From Nocardioides zeae (lineage in GTDB: Bacteria; Actinomycetota; Actinomycetes; Propionibacteriales; Nocardioidaceae), in NCBI RefSeq assembly GCF_010686755.1, contig NZ_JAAGXA010000003.1:276746-340745 (forward strand): a stretch of DNA of 64,000 nt. The letters are read 5' to 3'. Below the pieces are notes generated by a model. That model saw only the letters and a list, made by a program, of their open reading frames with translations, searched no databases and had not been told where the DNA came from. The position numbers and the translations under genes are program-made. This document shows, piece by piece, positions 18,117 to 25,677 of the stretch. Each line of letters opens with the position of its first letter. The first letter of the stretch is position 1.

Positions 18117-19507
18117 CGATCGCCCCCGAGCGCCCCGGCACGGGCGCCGGCCCCAGCACCGGACCCAGCACCCGGATCGGCCAGCTGCTCCCCACGACCG
18201 GCGACCGCACGCCCCGCGGCGACCGCCTCGTCGACCAGTTCGAGCTCGGTCTCGACGCGCCGATCTGCCTGACGTGGGAGCTGACCTACGCGTGCAACCT
18301 CGAGTGCGCCCACTGCCTCTCCAGCTCGGGTCGGCGCGACCCCCGTGAGCTGTCGACCGACCAGGCGAAGGCCGTCATCGACGAGCTGCAGCGCATGCAG
18401 GTCTTCTACATCAACATCGGCGGCGGCGAGCCCACGATCCGTCCCGACTTCTGGGAGCTGCTCGAGTACTCCATCGAGCACAACGTCGGCGTGAAGTTCT
18501 CCACCAACGGCGTGCGGCTGAGCGAGGAGCGCGCCGCGTTCCTCGCCTCGCCCGCGATGAACGGGTACGTCGACATCCAGATCTCGCTCGACGGCGCCAC
18601 CGCCGAGGTGAACGACTACGTCCGCGGCCCCGGCTCGTTCGACACCGCGATCCGGGCGCTGGAGAACCTCCAGGCCGCCGGCTTCTCCGACGCGAAGATC
18701 TCCGTCGTCTGCACGCGCCAGAACATCGGCCAGCTCGACGAGTTCAAGGCGATCGCCGACAAGTACGGCGCGATGCTCCGCCTCACCCGGCTCCGCCCCT
18801 CGGGCCGCGGCGCCGACGTGTGGGACGAGCTGCACCCGCTCCCCGAGCAGCAGCGCGAGCTGTACGACTGGCTGATGGCCAACGGCGAGAACATCCTCAC
18901 CGGTGACTCCTTCTTCCACCTCGCCGCGTTCGGCGAGTCGCTGCCCGGCCTCAACCTGTGCGGCGCGGGCCGTGTGGTCTGCCTGATCGACCCGATCGGC
19001 GACGTCTACGCCTGCCCGTTCGCGATCCACGACAACTTCCACGCCGGCAACATCCTCACCGACGGCGGCTTCCAGCAGGTCTGGCAGAAGTCCGAGCTGT
19101 TCCAGGACCTGCGGGCCCCGCAGACCGGTGGCGCGTGCGCGAAGTGCTCCTTCTTCGACGCCTGCCGCGGCGGCTGCATGGCCGCCAAGTTCTTCACCGG
19201 CCTCCCGCTCGACGGCCCCGACCCCGAGTGCGTGCAGGGCTACGGCGAGTCCGCCCTCGCGTCGATGAACGCGGCCGGCGGCCGGGTCATCCCGGAGTCC
19301 AGCCAGGACCACTCGAAGAAGAACCCCACCCGCAACCAGCCGGTGATGCTGCAGCTGGGCCGTCGCCCCGACGACCTGGAGGCGTCGCTCCAGCCCCGCG
19401 GCATGCCCGTCTCGGCGTGCGCCGAGAGCCCGCTGGCGGGCTTCGACCCGGGCACCGGTGCCCTGGGCGGCGGGGGCGGCTGCGCCTCCGGCGCCTGCGG
19501 GTGCTGA
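18113..19507 (+). CDS. mftC: Mycofactocin radical SAM maturase MftC with extended C-terminus
   Basis: 464 residues. The radical SAM cluster motif is C61-x3-C65-x2-C68 (CNLECAHC). A SPASM region follows, with cysteines in NLCGAGR, YACPF, GGACAKCSFFDACRGGC and DPECVQGYG, binding two auxiliary clusters. MftC decarboxylates and then cyclises the C-terminal Tyr and Val of MftA. It is about 70 residues longer than the roughly 390 I recall for mycobacterial MftC: a Pro/Gly/Thr-rich N-terminal stretch of about 35 residues and a C-terminal tail ending GGGGGCASGACGC with three extra cysteines. ATGA overlap with mftB. Confidence 0.96.
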   Translation: MTIAPERPGTGAGPSTGPSTRIGQLLPTTGDRTPRGDRLVDQFELGLDAPICLTWELTYACNLECAHCLSSSGRRDPRELSTDQAKAVIDELQRMQVFYINIGGGEPTIRPDFWELLEYSIEHNVGVKFSTNGVRLSEERAAFLASPAMNGYVDIQISLDGATAEVNDYVRGPGSFDTAIRALENLQAAGFSDAKISVVCTRQNIGQLDEFKAIADKYGAMLRLTRLRPSGRGADVWDELHPLPEQQRELYDWLMANGENILTGDSFFHLAAFGESLPGLNLCGAGRVVCLIDPIGDVYACPFAIHDNFHAGNILTDGGFQQVWQKSELFQDLRAPQTGGACAKCSFFDACRGGCMAAKFFTGLPLDGPDPECVQGYGESALASMNAAGGRVIPESSQDHSKKNPTRNQPVMLQLGRRPDDLEASLQPRGMPVSACAESPLAGFDPGTGALGGGGGCASGACGC

Positions 19508-19563
19508 CCCCGCGCCGTACCCCCCCCGAGCAGCCCGCACCACCAGCCCCACCCCCCCGATCC

Positions 19564-19604
19564 GCCGGCGGGCGCGTCTGCGCCGACCATCCGCGCCCGC
19601 CGGC
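19564..19604. terminator. GC-rich hairpin between mftC and mftD
   Basis: Perfect 13-bp inverted repeat GCCGGCGGGCGCG / CGCGCCCGCCGGC with a 15-nt loop in the only sizeable gap (118 bp) of mftABCDE. It could be an attenuator, a partial terminator or an mRNA 3'-end protecting element that lowers mftDE expression relative to mftABC. Confidence 0.45.
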
Positions 19605-19625
19605 ACACCACCGCAGGAGAGACCC

Positions 19626-20891
19626 ATGGCCAAGCCCGAGTGGCTGAGCAACCCCTGGAAGCAGAACCCCTGGTTCGAGTCCGTCGCCGTCGCCCAGGAG
19701 CGGGCGCGCAAGCGCCTGCCGCAGCCCGTGTACGGCGCGCTCGTCGCCGGCTCGGAGCGCGGTCAGTCCGCCGGGGACAACCAGGCGGCCTTCGCCGAGA
19801 TCGGCCTCCAGCCGGTCGTCGCGGGCCAGAAGAAGGAGCGGTCGCAGGCCACCACGCTGTGGGGCCAGGAGATCTCCCAGCCGGTCGTCATCTCCCCCAC
19901 GGGCGTGCAGGCCGTGCACCCCGACGGCGAGGTCGCGGTCGCCCGCGCCGCCCGTGACCGCGGCACGCTCATGGGCCTGTCGAACTTCGCGTCGAAGTCC
20001 GTCGAGGAGGTCACCGAGACGGGGGCGCGCACGTTCTTCCAGATGTACTGGACCGGCGAGCGCGACGTCATGCTCCACCGCATGCAGCGCGCGCAGGACG
20101 CCGGTGCGCTCGGCCTCATCGCCACGACCGACTGGTCGTTCTCGATCGGCCGCGACTGGGGCTCGCCCGAGATCCCCGAGAAGGTCGACCTCAAGACGAT
20201 GGTGCGGTTCGCACCCAAGGTGGCCACCAAGCCGCGCTGGCTGTGGACGTTCGGCAGGACGGGCATGATCCCGGACCTCACGGCCCCCAACCTCGCGCCT
20301 CCCGGCGGCGTGGCGGGCCCGACGTTCTTCGGCGCCTACTACGAGTGGATGAACACCGAGCCGCCGTCGTGGGACGACGTCACGTGGATGCGCGAGCAGT
20401 GGAAGCAGATCTCGGGCGGCAAGCCGTTCATCCTCAAGGGCGTCAGCCGCGTCGACGACGCGCTCCGGGCCGTCGACGCCGGCGTCGACTCCATCTCCGT
20501 GTCCAACCACGGCGGCAACAACCTCGACGGCACCCCCGCCGCGATCCGCATGCTCCACCCGATCGCCTCGCGGGTCGGCGACGACATCGAGGTCGTCATC
20601 GACGGCGGCATCCGCCGCGGTTCCGACGTCGTGAAGGCCGTCGCGCTCGGCGCCCGGGCGGTGCTCATCGGTCGCGCCTACCTGTGGGGCCTCGCGGCCA
20701 ACGGCGAGCAGGGCGTGGGCAACGTGCTCGACGTGCTGCGCATGGGCGTCGACTCGGCGCTGCGCGGCATGGGCGTCGCGTCCATCCACGACCTCACGCC
20801 CGAGCACCTGCTCGTGCCCGAGGGCTTCCACCGCACGCTGGGCGCCGTGCCCGCGCGCGAGGGCAGCCACGCCGCGCCCGCGGCGGTCTGA
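19626..20891 (+). CDS. mftD: Mycofactocin FMN oxidase MftD
   Basis: 421 residues of the lactate-oxidase/glycolate-oxidase FMN TIM-barrel family. Motifs include VSNHGGNNLDGTPA (FMN and catalytic His loop), IDGGIRRGSDVVKA and GARAVLIGRAYLWGLA near the C-terminus. MftD oxidatively deaminates the excised dipeptide product to form the alpha-keto lactam premycofactocin. Start ATG 19626 (MAKPEWLSNPWKQNPWF) has GGAGAG upstream. Confidence 0.95.
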   Translation: MAKPEWLSNPWKQNPWFESVAVAQERARKRLPQPVYGALVAGSERGQSAGDNQAAFAEIGLQPVVAGQKKERSQATTLWGQEISQPVVISPTGVQAVHPDGEVAVARAARDRGTLMGLSNFASKSVEEVTETGARTFFQMYWTGERDVMLHRMQRAQDAGALGLIATTDWSFSIGRDWGSPEIPEKVDLKTMVRFAPKVATKPRWLWTFGRTGMIPDLTAPNLAPPGGVAGPTFFGAYYEWMNTEPPSWDDVTWMREQWKQISGGKPFILKGVSRVDDALRAVDAGVDSISVSNHGGNNLDGTPAAIRMLHPIASRVGDDIEVVIDGGIRRGSDVVKAVALGARAVLIGRAYLWGLAANGEQGVGNVLDVLRMGVDSALRGMGVASIHDLTPEHLLVPEGFHRTLGAVPAREGSHAAPAAV

Positions 20892-20921
20892 TCCCTGCAC
20901 GACCACCGAGAGGAGCGCTCC

Positions 20922-21674
20922 GTGAACCCCGCCCTGTCGTCCCGCACGTGGCCGGACGTCGAGCCCGGCGCGCTCCTCCTGGTGCCGGTCGGCTCGATCG
21001 AGCAGCACGGCCCCCACCTGCCCCTCGACACCGACGGCGTCATCGCCGCCGAGGTCGCCGGCCGGGTGGCGGTCCACCTGCTCGACGAGCTGTCCGTGCT
21101 CGTCGCCCCGCCGCTGCTGTTCGCGGCCTCCGGGGAGCACCACGGCTTCCCGGGCACGTTGTCCATCGGCACCGACGCCCTCGCGACGATGCTCGTCGAG
21201 CTGGTGCGCTCCGCCGAGCTGTGGACCCCGCGCGTCGTCTTCGTCAACGCCCACGGCGGCAACGTCTTCGCGCTCGAGAAGGCCGTCCGCCAGCTCCGCG
21301 AGGAGGGCCACGACACCGCCTGGGTCGCGTGCGCGACCGAGGACGTCGACCTCCACGCGGGCCGCACCGAGACCTCGATCATGCTGCACCTGCGCCCCAC
21401 CACCGTCGACCTCCGACGGGCCGAGGTGGGCAACACCGGCACGCTGACGGAGATCCTCCCGACCCTGATGACCGGTGGGGTCAAGGCCGTCTCCCCCAAC
21501 GGCGTCCTGGGCGACCCGACCGGCGCGACCGCTGACGAGGGCCGCTCCCTCGTCGCCGAGCTGGTGCGCGACGTGCTCCAGCGCGTCCGCCACGCCGCTC
21601 CCGACGCCCGGGGACACCTCGTCGCACCCGCAGCGCGGGCCGCGGGCCGCGTACCGGCGCAGGCTCCGGCGTGA
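20922..21674 (+). CDS. mftE: Mycofactocin peptidase MftE (creatininase family)
   Basis: 250 residues with the creatininase-type metal site: GSIEQHGPHLPLDTD (E27, H29, D36), FVNAHGGN and a downstream RTETS Glu. MftE cuts modified MftA to free the VY-derived dipeptide. GTG start with GAGAGGAG upstream, 30 bp after mftD. Its stop overlaps the next gene (GTGA). Confidence 0.94.
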   Translation: MNPALSSRTWPDVEPGALLLVPVGSIEQHGPHLPLDTDGVIAAEVAGRVAVHLLDELSVLVAPPLLFAASGEHHGFPGTLSIGTDALATMLVELVRSAELWTPRVVFVNAHGGNVFALEKAVRQLREEGHDTAWVACATEDVDLHAGRTETSIMLHLRPTTVDLRRAEVGNTGTLTEILPTLMTGGVKAVSPNGVLGDPTGATADEGRSLVAELVRDVLQRVRHAAPDARGHLVAPAARAAGRVPAQAPA

Positions 21675-22408
21675 CCGACCGCCGGGTCGCGCTGGTCACC
21701 GGCGCGGCCGGGGGCATGGGCGCGGCGATCCTGGCGGCGCTGGCCCGTGACGGCTACGACGTCGTCGGGGTCGACGTCGCACCCGTGGCGGCGCCCTGTG
21801 CGGAGTCGCACCGGCTGGACGTCCGGGACGGTACGGCGCTGCGCGAGCTGGCCGCGGACGTCGTGGCCCGCCGGGCCCGCCTCGACGCCGTCGTCGCCGC
21901 GGCTGCCGTGGTCGGCGGCGGCAGCCCGCTCTGGGCCACCCCCGACGAGGTGCTCGACGAGCTGTGGGAGGTGGACGCCAAGGGCGTGTGGACGACCGCC
22001 GCGGCGACCGTGCCCCACCTGCTCGCCTCCCCCGAGCCCCACCTCGCCCGCTTCGTCGGCATCGCCTCCGCGGCCGGCGAGCACGGGCTGTTCGGGCTGG
22101 CGGCCTACACGGCCGTGAAGCACGCCGTCGTCGGGATCGTGCGCGGCCTGGCCGCCGACCTCGCCGGCACCGGCGTGGCGGCGATCGCGGTCTCGCCCGG
22201 CGCGACGCGCACGCCGATGCTCGAGGCGACCGCGGCGCTCTACGGCCTCGCGGGCGAGGACGGCGTCGACGAGCTCGCCCGCCACCAGGGGCTGCGCCGG
22301 GCGCTCGAGCCGGCGGAGGTCGCCGACGTCGTCGCGCTCTGCTGCTCCCCGGCGGGCGCCGCGCTGCACGGGTCCGTCGTCAACGCCGACGGGGGCTTCG
22401 GCATCTAG
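21671..22408 (+). CDS. Mycofactocin-system short-chain dehydrogenase
   Basis: 245-residue SDR with the cofactor loop TGAAGGMGAAI, VDAKGVWTTA (the Asn usual at this position is Asp) and the active-site S..Y..K: SAAGEHGLFGLAAYTAVKH. Directly coupled to mftE by GTGA. SDRs in mft clusters keep NAD(P) tightly bound and are re-oxidised through mycofactocin, which explains its place in the operon. Substrate unknown. Its TAG stop shares the CTAG palindrome with the stop of the convergent gene. Confidence 0.88.
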   Translation: MTDRRVALVTGAAGGMGAAILAALARDGYDVVGVDVAPVAAPCAESHRLDVRDGTALRELAADVVARRARLDAVVAAAAVVGGGSPLWATPDEVLDELWEVDAKGVWTTAAATVPHLLASPEPHLARFVGIASAAGEHGLFGLAAYTAVKHAVVGIVRGLAADLAGTGVAAIAVSPGATRTPMLEATAALYGLAGEDGVDELARHQGLRRALEPAEVADVVALCCSPAGAALHGSVVNADGGFGI

Positions 22409-23001
22409 GAGGCGCGCCACTGCCCTCCGCGGAACCAGGGCGGGACCGGGGCCCGCGGCGGCTCCTCCGTCCGACCGCTGCGGTAGGCGACCACCGCATC
22501 GAGACCCACCTCCTCCTGGATCGCGGCCGCGATCGACAGGCCCTCCGCGCGCCACGCCGCGTCGCCCGGCAGGCCGTCCGCGTGACGGCGCTGCGCGCGC
22601 CACCGGTGGATGCGGCGACGCGTCGCCACGGAGACACCGAGCGTCCGGATCGGGAGCCGCACGGGCCGACCAGCCTCCATCCGCAGGAGGTCGGCGCCCT
22701 CGCCCGGGAGGGCCAGCAGCAGCGCGTGCCGCCCCGACTCGCACCGCCACACCTCGTGCTCACCGCCCAGCTCGAGCTGGACCCGTCGCGCGAGGTCGAG
22801 GGCGCGCACCAGGTGGCCGAGCAGACCGTCCCGCACCTGGTCGTCACCGTCGTCGCGAGCGCACCAGTCGGCGAGGTCCTCCTGCAACGGCGTGCTCAAC
22901 CCGAGCTCGTCCGCGTCGGCGTGCCCGACGTCGTCCCACGCGGGTCCGCGGAGCCACAGCGGGTGCTCGGTGTAGTCACTGAAGAACTGCAGGTAGACCA
23001 T
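22405..23001 (-). CDS. Hypothetical protein
   Basis: 198 residues from ATG 23001, with GGAGG 7 nt upstream. It starts MVYLQFFSDYTEHPLWLRGP and ends PPWFRGGQWRAS. Mixed charged content, no membrane helix, signal peptide or motif I recognise. Convergent with the mycofactocin SDR (shared CTAG stop region) and divergent from the secreted protein at 23191. Confidence 0.7.
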   Translation of the reverse strand: MVYLQFFSDYTEHPLWLRGPAWDDVGHADADELGLSTPLQEDLADWCARDDGDDQVRDGLLGHLVRALDLARRVQLELGGEHEVWRCESGRHALLLALPGEGADLLRMEAGRPVRLPIRTLGVSVATRRRIHRWRAQRRHADGLPGDAAWRAEGLSIAAAIQEEVGLDAVVAYRSGRTEEPPRAPVPPWFRGGQWRAS

Positions 23002-23190
23002 CGTGGGCCTCCGGGCCGGACCGGCCGTCGCGAGTCGGCCTCGCACCACCCCCCGGCGCCGTCGGCCGAGTAGAGCAGGATGCGCTGCCGGTCGTGGCGA
23101 CGCCACCGATTTGTTGCACCCGGGCCCTCGGATCGCGTCCGTTCCGCAGAACTCCAGCGGCGGCGCTCGGCCCGCCCCATGATGAGCATC

Positions 23191-23595
23191 ATGACGACAC
23201 TCCCGATCCGCCGGTCCGCCCTGCTGGCCGCAGCTGTGCTCGGGATCGCCGGCGTCGGCCTGGCTGCGAGCGCCGGCATCGCCGGCGTGACGCACCAGGA
23301 GCCCCGCCCGGTGAGCACGGCTGAGGCGGAGGCATGGGCCGAGGACCTGCTCGCGCTGCCGCCGGCGGAGGTCTGCGACCTGGCCGCGGTCGTGCGCATG
23401 TGTGAGCGCACCCTCGCCGACGCCCCCGGGGAACCGACCGGCGACGTCGCCACCGAGGTCGACCTGCAGGACGACGGCACCGCCGTGGTCACCTTCCGCG
23501 GTGCGCTCGCCACGGGCGAGCGGTTCCACACCGAGATCAACGTGCTCCGCGACGAGGCCGGCGACGTGCGCGGGGTCGTGCCCGTCTACTGGTGA
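23191..23595 (+). CDS. Small secreted or membrane-anchored protein, unknown function
   Basis: 134 residues from ATG 23191. In-frame ATGs at 23179 and 23182 are possible, but a -10-like CATGAT sits 7 nt before 23191, fitting a leaderless start. An N-terminal basic/hydrophobic signal segment (RRSALLAAAVLGIAGVGLAASAG) is followed by a small acidic domain with two Cys (EVCDLAAVVRMC). No family recognised. It ends just before the first 90-bp inverted element. Confidence 0.6.
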   Translation: MTTLPIRRSALLAAAVLGIAGVGLAASAGIAGVTHQEPRPVSTAEAEAWAEDLLALPPAEVCDLAAVVRMCERTLADAPGEPTGDVATEVDLQDDGTAVVTFRGALATGERFHTEINVLRDEAGDVRGVVPVYW

Positions 23596-23617
23596 CCAGC
23601 CGGCGCGTGGGGCGGCG

Positions 23618-23707
23618 TGTAACGCGGTGTCCGGGCTACTGGAGCAGTGGTCGACCACCGCACAGGACGCACCAACCCTTCCATGGACGCCCGGACACCG
23701 CGTTACA
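23618..23707 (+). repeat. 90-bp palindrome-ended element, copy 1
   Basis: Begins TGTAACGCGGTGTCCGGGCT and ends with the complement (GGACACCGCGTTACA). A second palindrome, GTGGTCGACCAC, lies in the middle. Copy 2 (24941-25030) has the same length and aligns along its length in opposite orientation, including an internal CCAACCCTTCCA segment. The two bracket the AbiEi-like gene. Looks like a MITE or REP-type element. Confidence 0.8.
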
Positions 23708-23762
23708 ACGGCGAGGATGAGCCGCATTCACCCCCCACCGATGAACGACGAGCGCCGACCCG

Positions 23763-24815
23763 TCAGCTCGCGACGCCGAGGTGCCGGTCGCGCAGGCGCT
23801 CGCTGCGCAGCCCCTCCATCTGCCGCGCCGCTTCCAGCAGGGCCGTCGGGGTCATCGCTCCGAACGACACGACGGCTGCGGCGTACTGCTGACGGAGCCG
23901 GGCCATCGCCCGCTTCCGCGGCTCGCCCCAGAAGTCGTCGGGCGTGAGGCGCTGGACCGCCAGGCCGACCCCCTGCAGTCCGCCCTCCCGGCCCTTCTCC
24001 GCCATCACGACGTCGGCCACGGGCCCGACGGCGACACCGCCCTCGGCGACCGACAGGTACTTCACCCGCCCGTCGAGCTCGATGGCCAGACATCCGACCA
24101 GCATGTCGATCCAGACGACACCGCGGCCGAGCCGTACCGGGAACTGGGTCACCGGACGCAGCCCGAGCGCCTCGACGACCAGCAGGCGAGCGATCGACTC
24201 CCCGCCGTTCTCTGCGCCGGCGTCGGCCAGGTCGACCGCCCGACGCGCCTCGTGCACACCGGGCCAGTGCCTCTGGCCGGCGATCTCGTCGCGCAGGTCG
24301 GCGACGGTGACGTTGCGCCGGAGCACCTGGTCCATCGCGACGACGCCGGTGGTCAACCCGTGCTCGCGGGCGAGATCGACGGCGGTGCGGGCGGCGCCGA
24401 GGTGCGGGACGCCGTCGGTGAGCGCGAGATCGCCGGGCGGAGTGCGCGCCACGTGGTGCTTGACCCCGTGCTCGGTGCGCGTGCCGTTGACCCTGCCCCG
24501 GGTGACGTGGATGAGCCTCTCGCGCGGTACCGCGACGTCGATGCCGAGCGCCCGCGCCGCCGAGTCGTGGCTGAGGACGTGCGGGGCCTTCATCGTCAGG
24601 TGGACGGCGCGGTCGCGCATGCGCCACCGCCCCAGCTCGTCGGCCGCCTCCCAGGGGGGCCGGGCGACGTACGCTCCTCGTCGCAGCCGCACCCACTCCC
24701 CGCCGGGCCGCAGGAGCGTGCGGATCTCCGGTGTCCGGTAACCCGCCCCCGCCGCCTGCTCGCGGGTGAACACGCCGCCCTGGGTGGCGGCCGTCGCTGC
24801 GAGGAGGGGATGCAT
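23763..24815 (-). CDS. AbiEi-type winged-helix plus DUF559/PD-(D/E)XK-like protein
   Basis: 350 residues from ATG 24815. The N-terminus (GGVFTREQAAGAGYRTPEI...RLRRGAYV, residues 15-55) matches the winged-helix domain of AbiEi-type antitoxins. The C-terminus has a Vsr/DUF559-like nuclease-fold pattern: GGES, WIDMLV, IELDGRVKY, EKGREGGLQ, LTPDDFW (about residues 220-310). Such proteins are common orphans in actinobacteria. No AbiEii toxin is adjacent. The gene is bracketed by two inverted 90-bp elements, 55 bp downstream and 125 bp upstream, and interrupts the mycofactocin locus. Confidence 0.75.
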   Translation of the reverse strand: MHPLLAATAATQGGVFTREQAAGAGYRTPEIRTLLRPGGEWVRLRRGAYVARPPWEAADELGRWRMRDRAVHLTMKAPHVLSHDSAARALGIDVAVPRERLIHVTRGRVNGTRTEHGVKHHVARTPPGDLALTDGVPHLGAARTAVDLAREHGLTTGVVAMDQVLRRNVTVADLRDEIAGQRHWPGVHEARRAVDLADAGAENGGESIARLLVVEALGLRPVTQFPVRLGRGVVWIDMLVGCLAIELDGRVKYLSVAEGGVAVGPVADVVMAEKGREGGLQGVGLAVQRLTPDDFWGEPRKRAMARLRQQYAAAVVSFGAMTPTALLEAARQMEGLRSERLRDRHLGVAS

Positions 24816-24940
24816 GCACCCACGGTGACCGACCGCTGGACCGACGAACCTGTACGGCGCGCTGCCTGGGGACAGACGTACCCGGCGGCCCACCTGGGGA
24901 GGGCGAGCGGGCCGGCCGACCGACGGTGACCATCAGCCCG

Positions 24941-25030
24941 TGTAACGCGGTGTCCGGGCTACCTTGGAAGGGTTGGTGCTACTCCTGCGGTGGTCGACCA
25001 CATGTGCAGTAGCCCGGACACCGCGTTACA
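24941..25030 (-). repeat. 90-bp palindrome-ended element, copy 2 (inverted)
   Basis: Same 90-bp length and terminal inverted repeats as copy 1, in opposite orientation (internal GGAAGGGTTGGTG here versus CACCAACCCTTCC in copy 1). The centre again contains GTGGTCGACCAC. It lies between the AbiEi-like gene start and the end of the TetR gene. Confidence 0.8.
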
Positions 25031-25058
25031 CCGGGCGAAGCCGCCGCGGGCTGAGGCG

Positions 25059-25667
25059 TCACTCCGTCGCGTTGACGACGCCGCGCGCTAGCACGAGGTG
25101 CCGGTGCACGAGGTCCTCGGGGCTGAGCGGCCCGTCGGGGCGGTACCACGACGACACCCCGATGCAGAGCACGGTGACGCCGCGGCTCGCGGCCTTGGGG
25201 TACGGCGTGGCGAAGGTGCCGCCGGCCGCGCCGTCCTCGACGGCGTGGTCGAGCATGCCCTGGAGCTCGTCGCGCAGCGCGACGATGCGGTCGCGGTTGT
25301 CGCCCTCGAGGCTCCGCAGCTCGCTGGACGTCACGAACGCGTGCTTCGTGCGGAACATGTGGAACCGCAGGAGGCACTCCACCCACGCGTCGAACCGCGC
25401 GGCGGGGGACGGTCCGGCCTCCTCCAGCGCCGCTGCGGTGCGCTGCACGAGGTCGCGCATGACGTCCTCGAGCAGGGCGACGAGGATGTCCTGCTTCGAC
25501 GGGTAGTGGTGGTACAGCCCCGGCACCGACAGGCCGGCCGTCGAGGCCAGCTCCCGGATCGAGGTGCCGTGGTAGCCGTGCTTGGCGAACGCCTCGAGCG
25601 CCGCCTCCAGGACCCGGGGCAGCTCGGCGTCGTCGTACTTCCGCCACTCCAGCGGCTCCGCAACCAT
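25059..25667 (-). CDS. TetR-family transcriptional regulator
   Basis: 202 residues from ATG 25667, preferred over a GTG three codons upstream because AGGG is correctly spaced. DNA-binding helix-turn-helix: AFAKHGYHGTSIRELASTAGLSVPGLYHHYPSKQDIL (residues about 25-60). The C-terminal ligand domain resembles acyl-CoA-pathway TetR proteins. Ten bases after the mftF stop, so it may be co-transcribed with mftF. A palindrome CCGAGCGTTCGCTC 46 bp upstream matches the site before the acyl-CoA dehydrogenase at 16453. Autoregulation plus control of that operon is inferred. Confidence 0.88.
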   Translation of the reverse strand: MVAEPLEWRKYDDAELPRVLEAALEAFAKHGYHGTSIRELASTAGLSVPGLYHHYPSKQDILVALLEDVMRDLVQRTAAALEEAGPSPAARFDAWVECLLRFHMFRTKHAFVTSSELRSLEGDNRDRIVALRDELQGMLDHAVEDGAAGGTFATPYPKAASRGVTVLCIGVSSWYRPDGPLSPEDLVHRHLVLARGVVNATE

Positions 25668-25677
25668 GCGGAGCACC

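Noticed and set aside
23763..24815. Complete AbiE toxin-antitoxin pair
   Set aside because: No AbiEii-type nucleotidyltransferase gene is next to it on either side.
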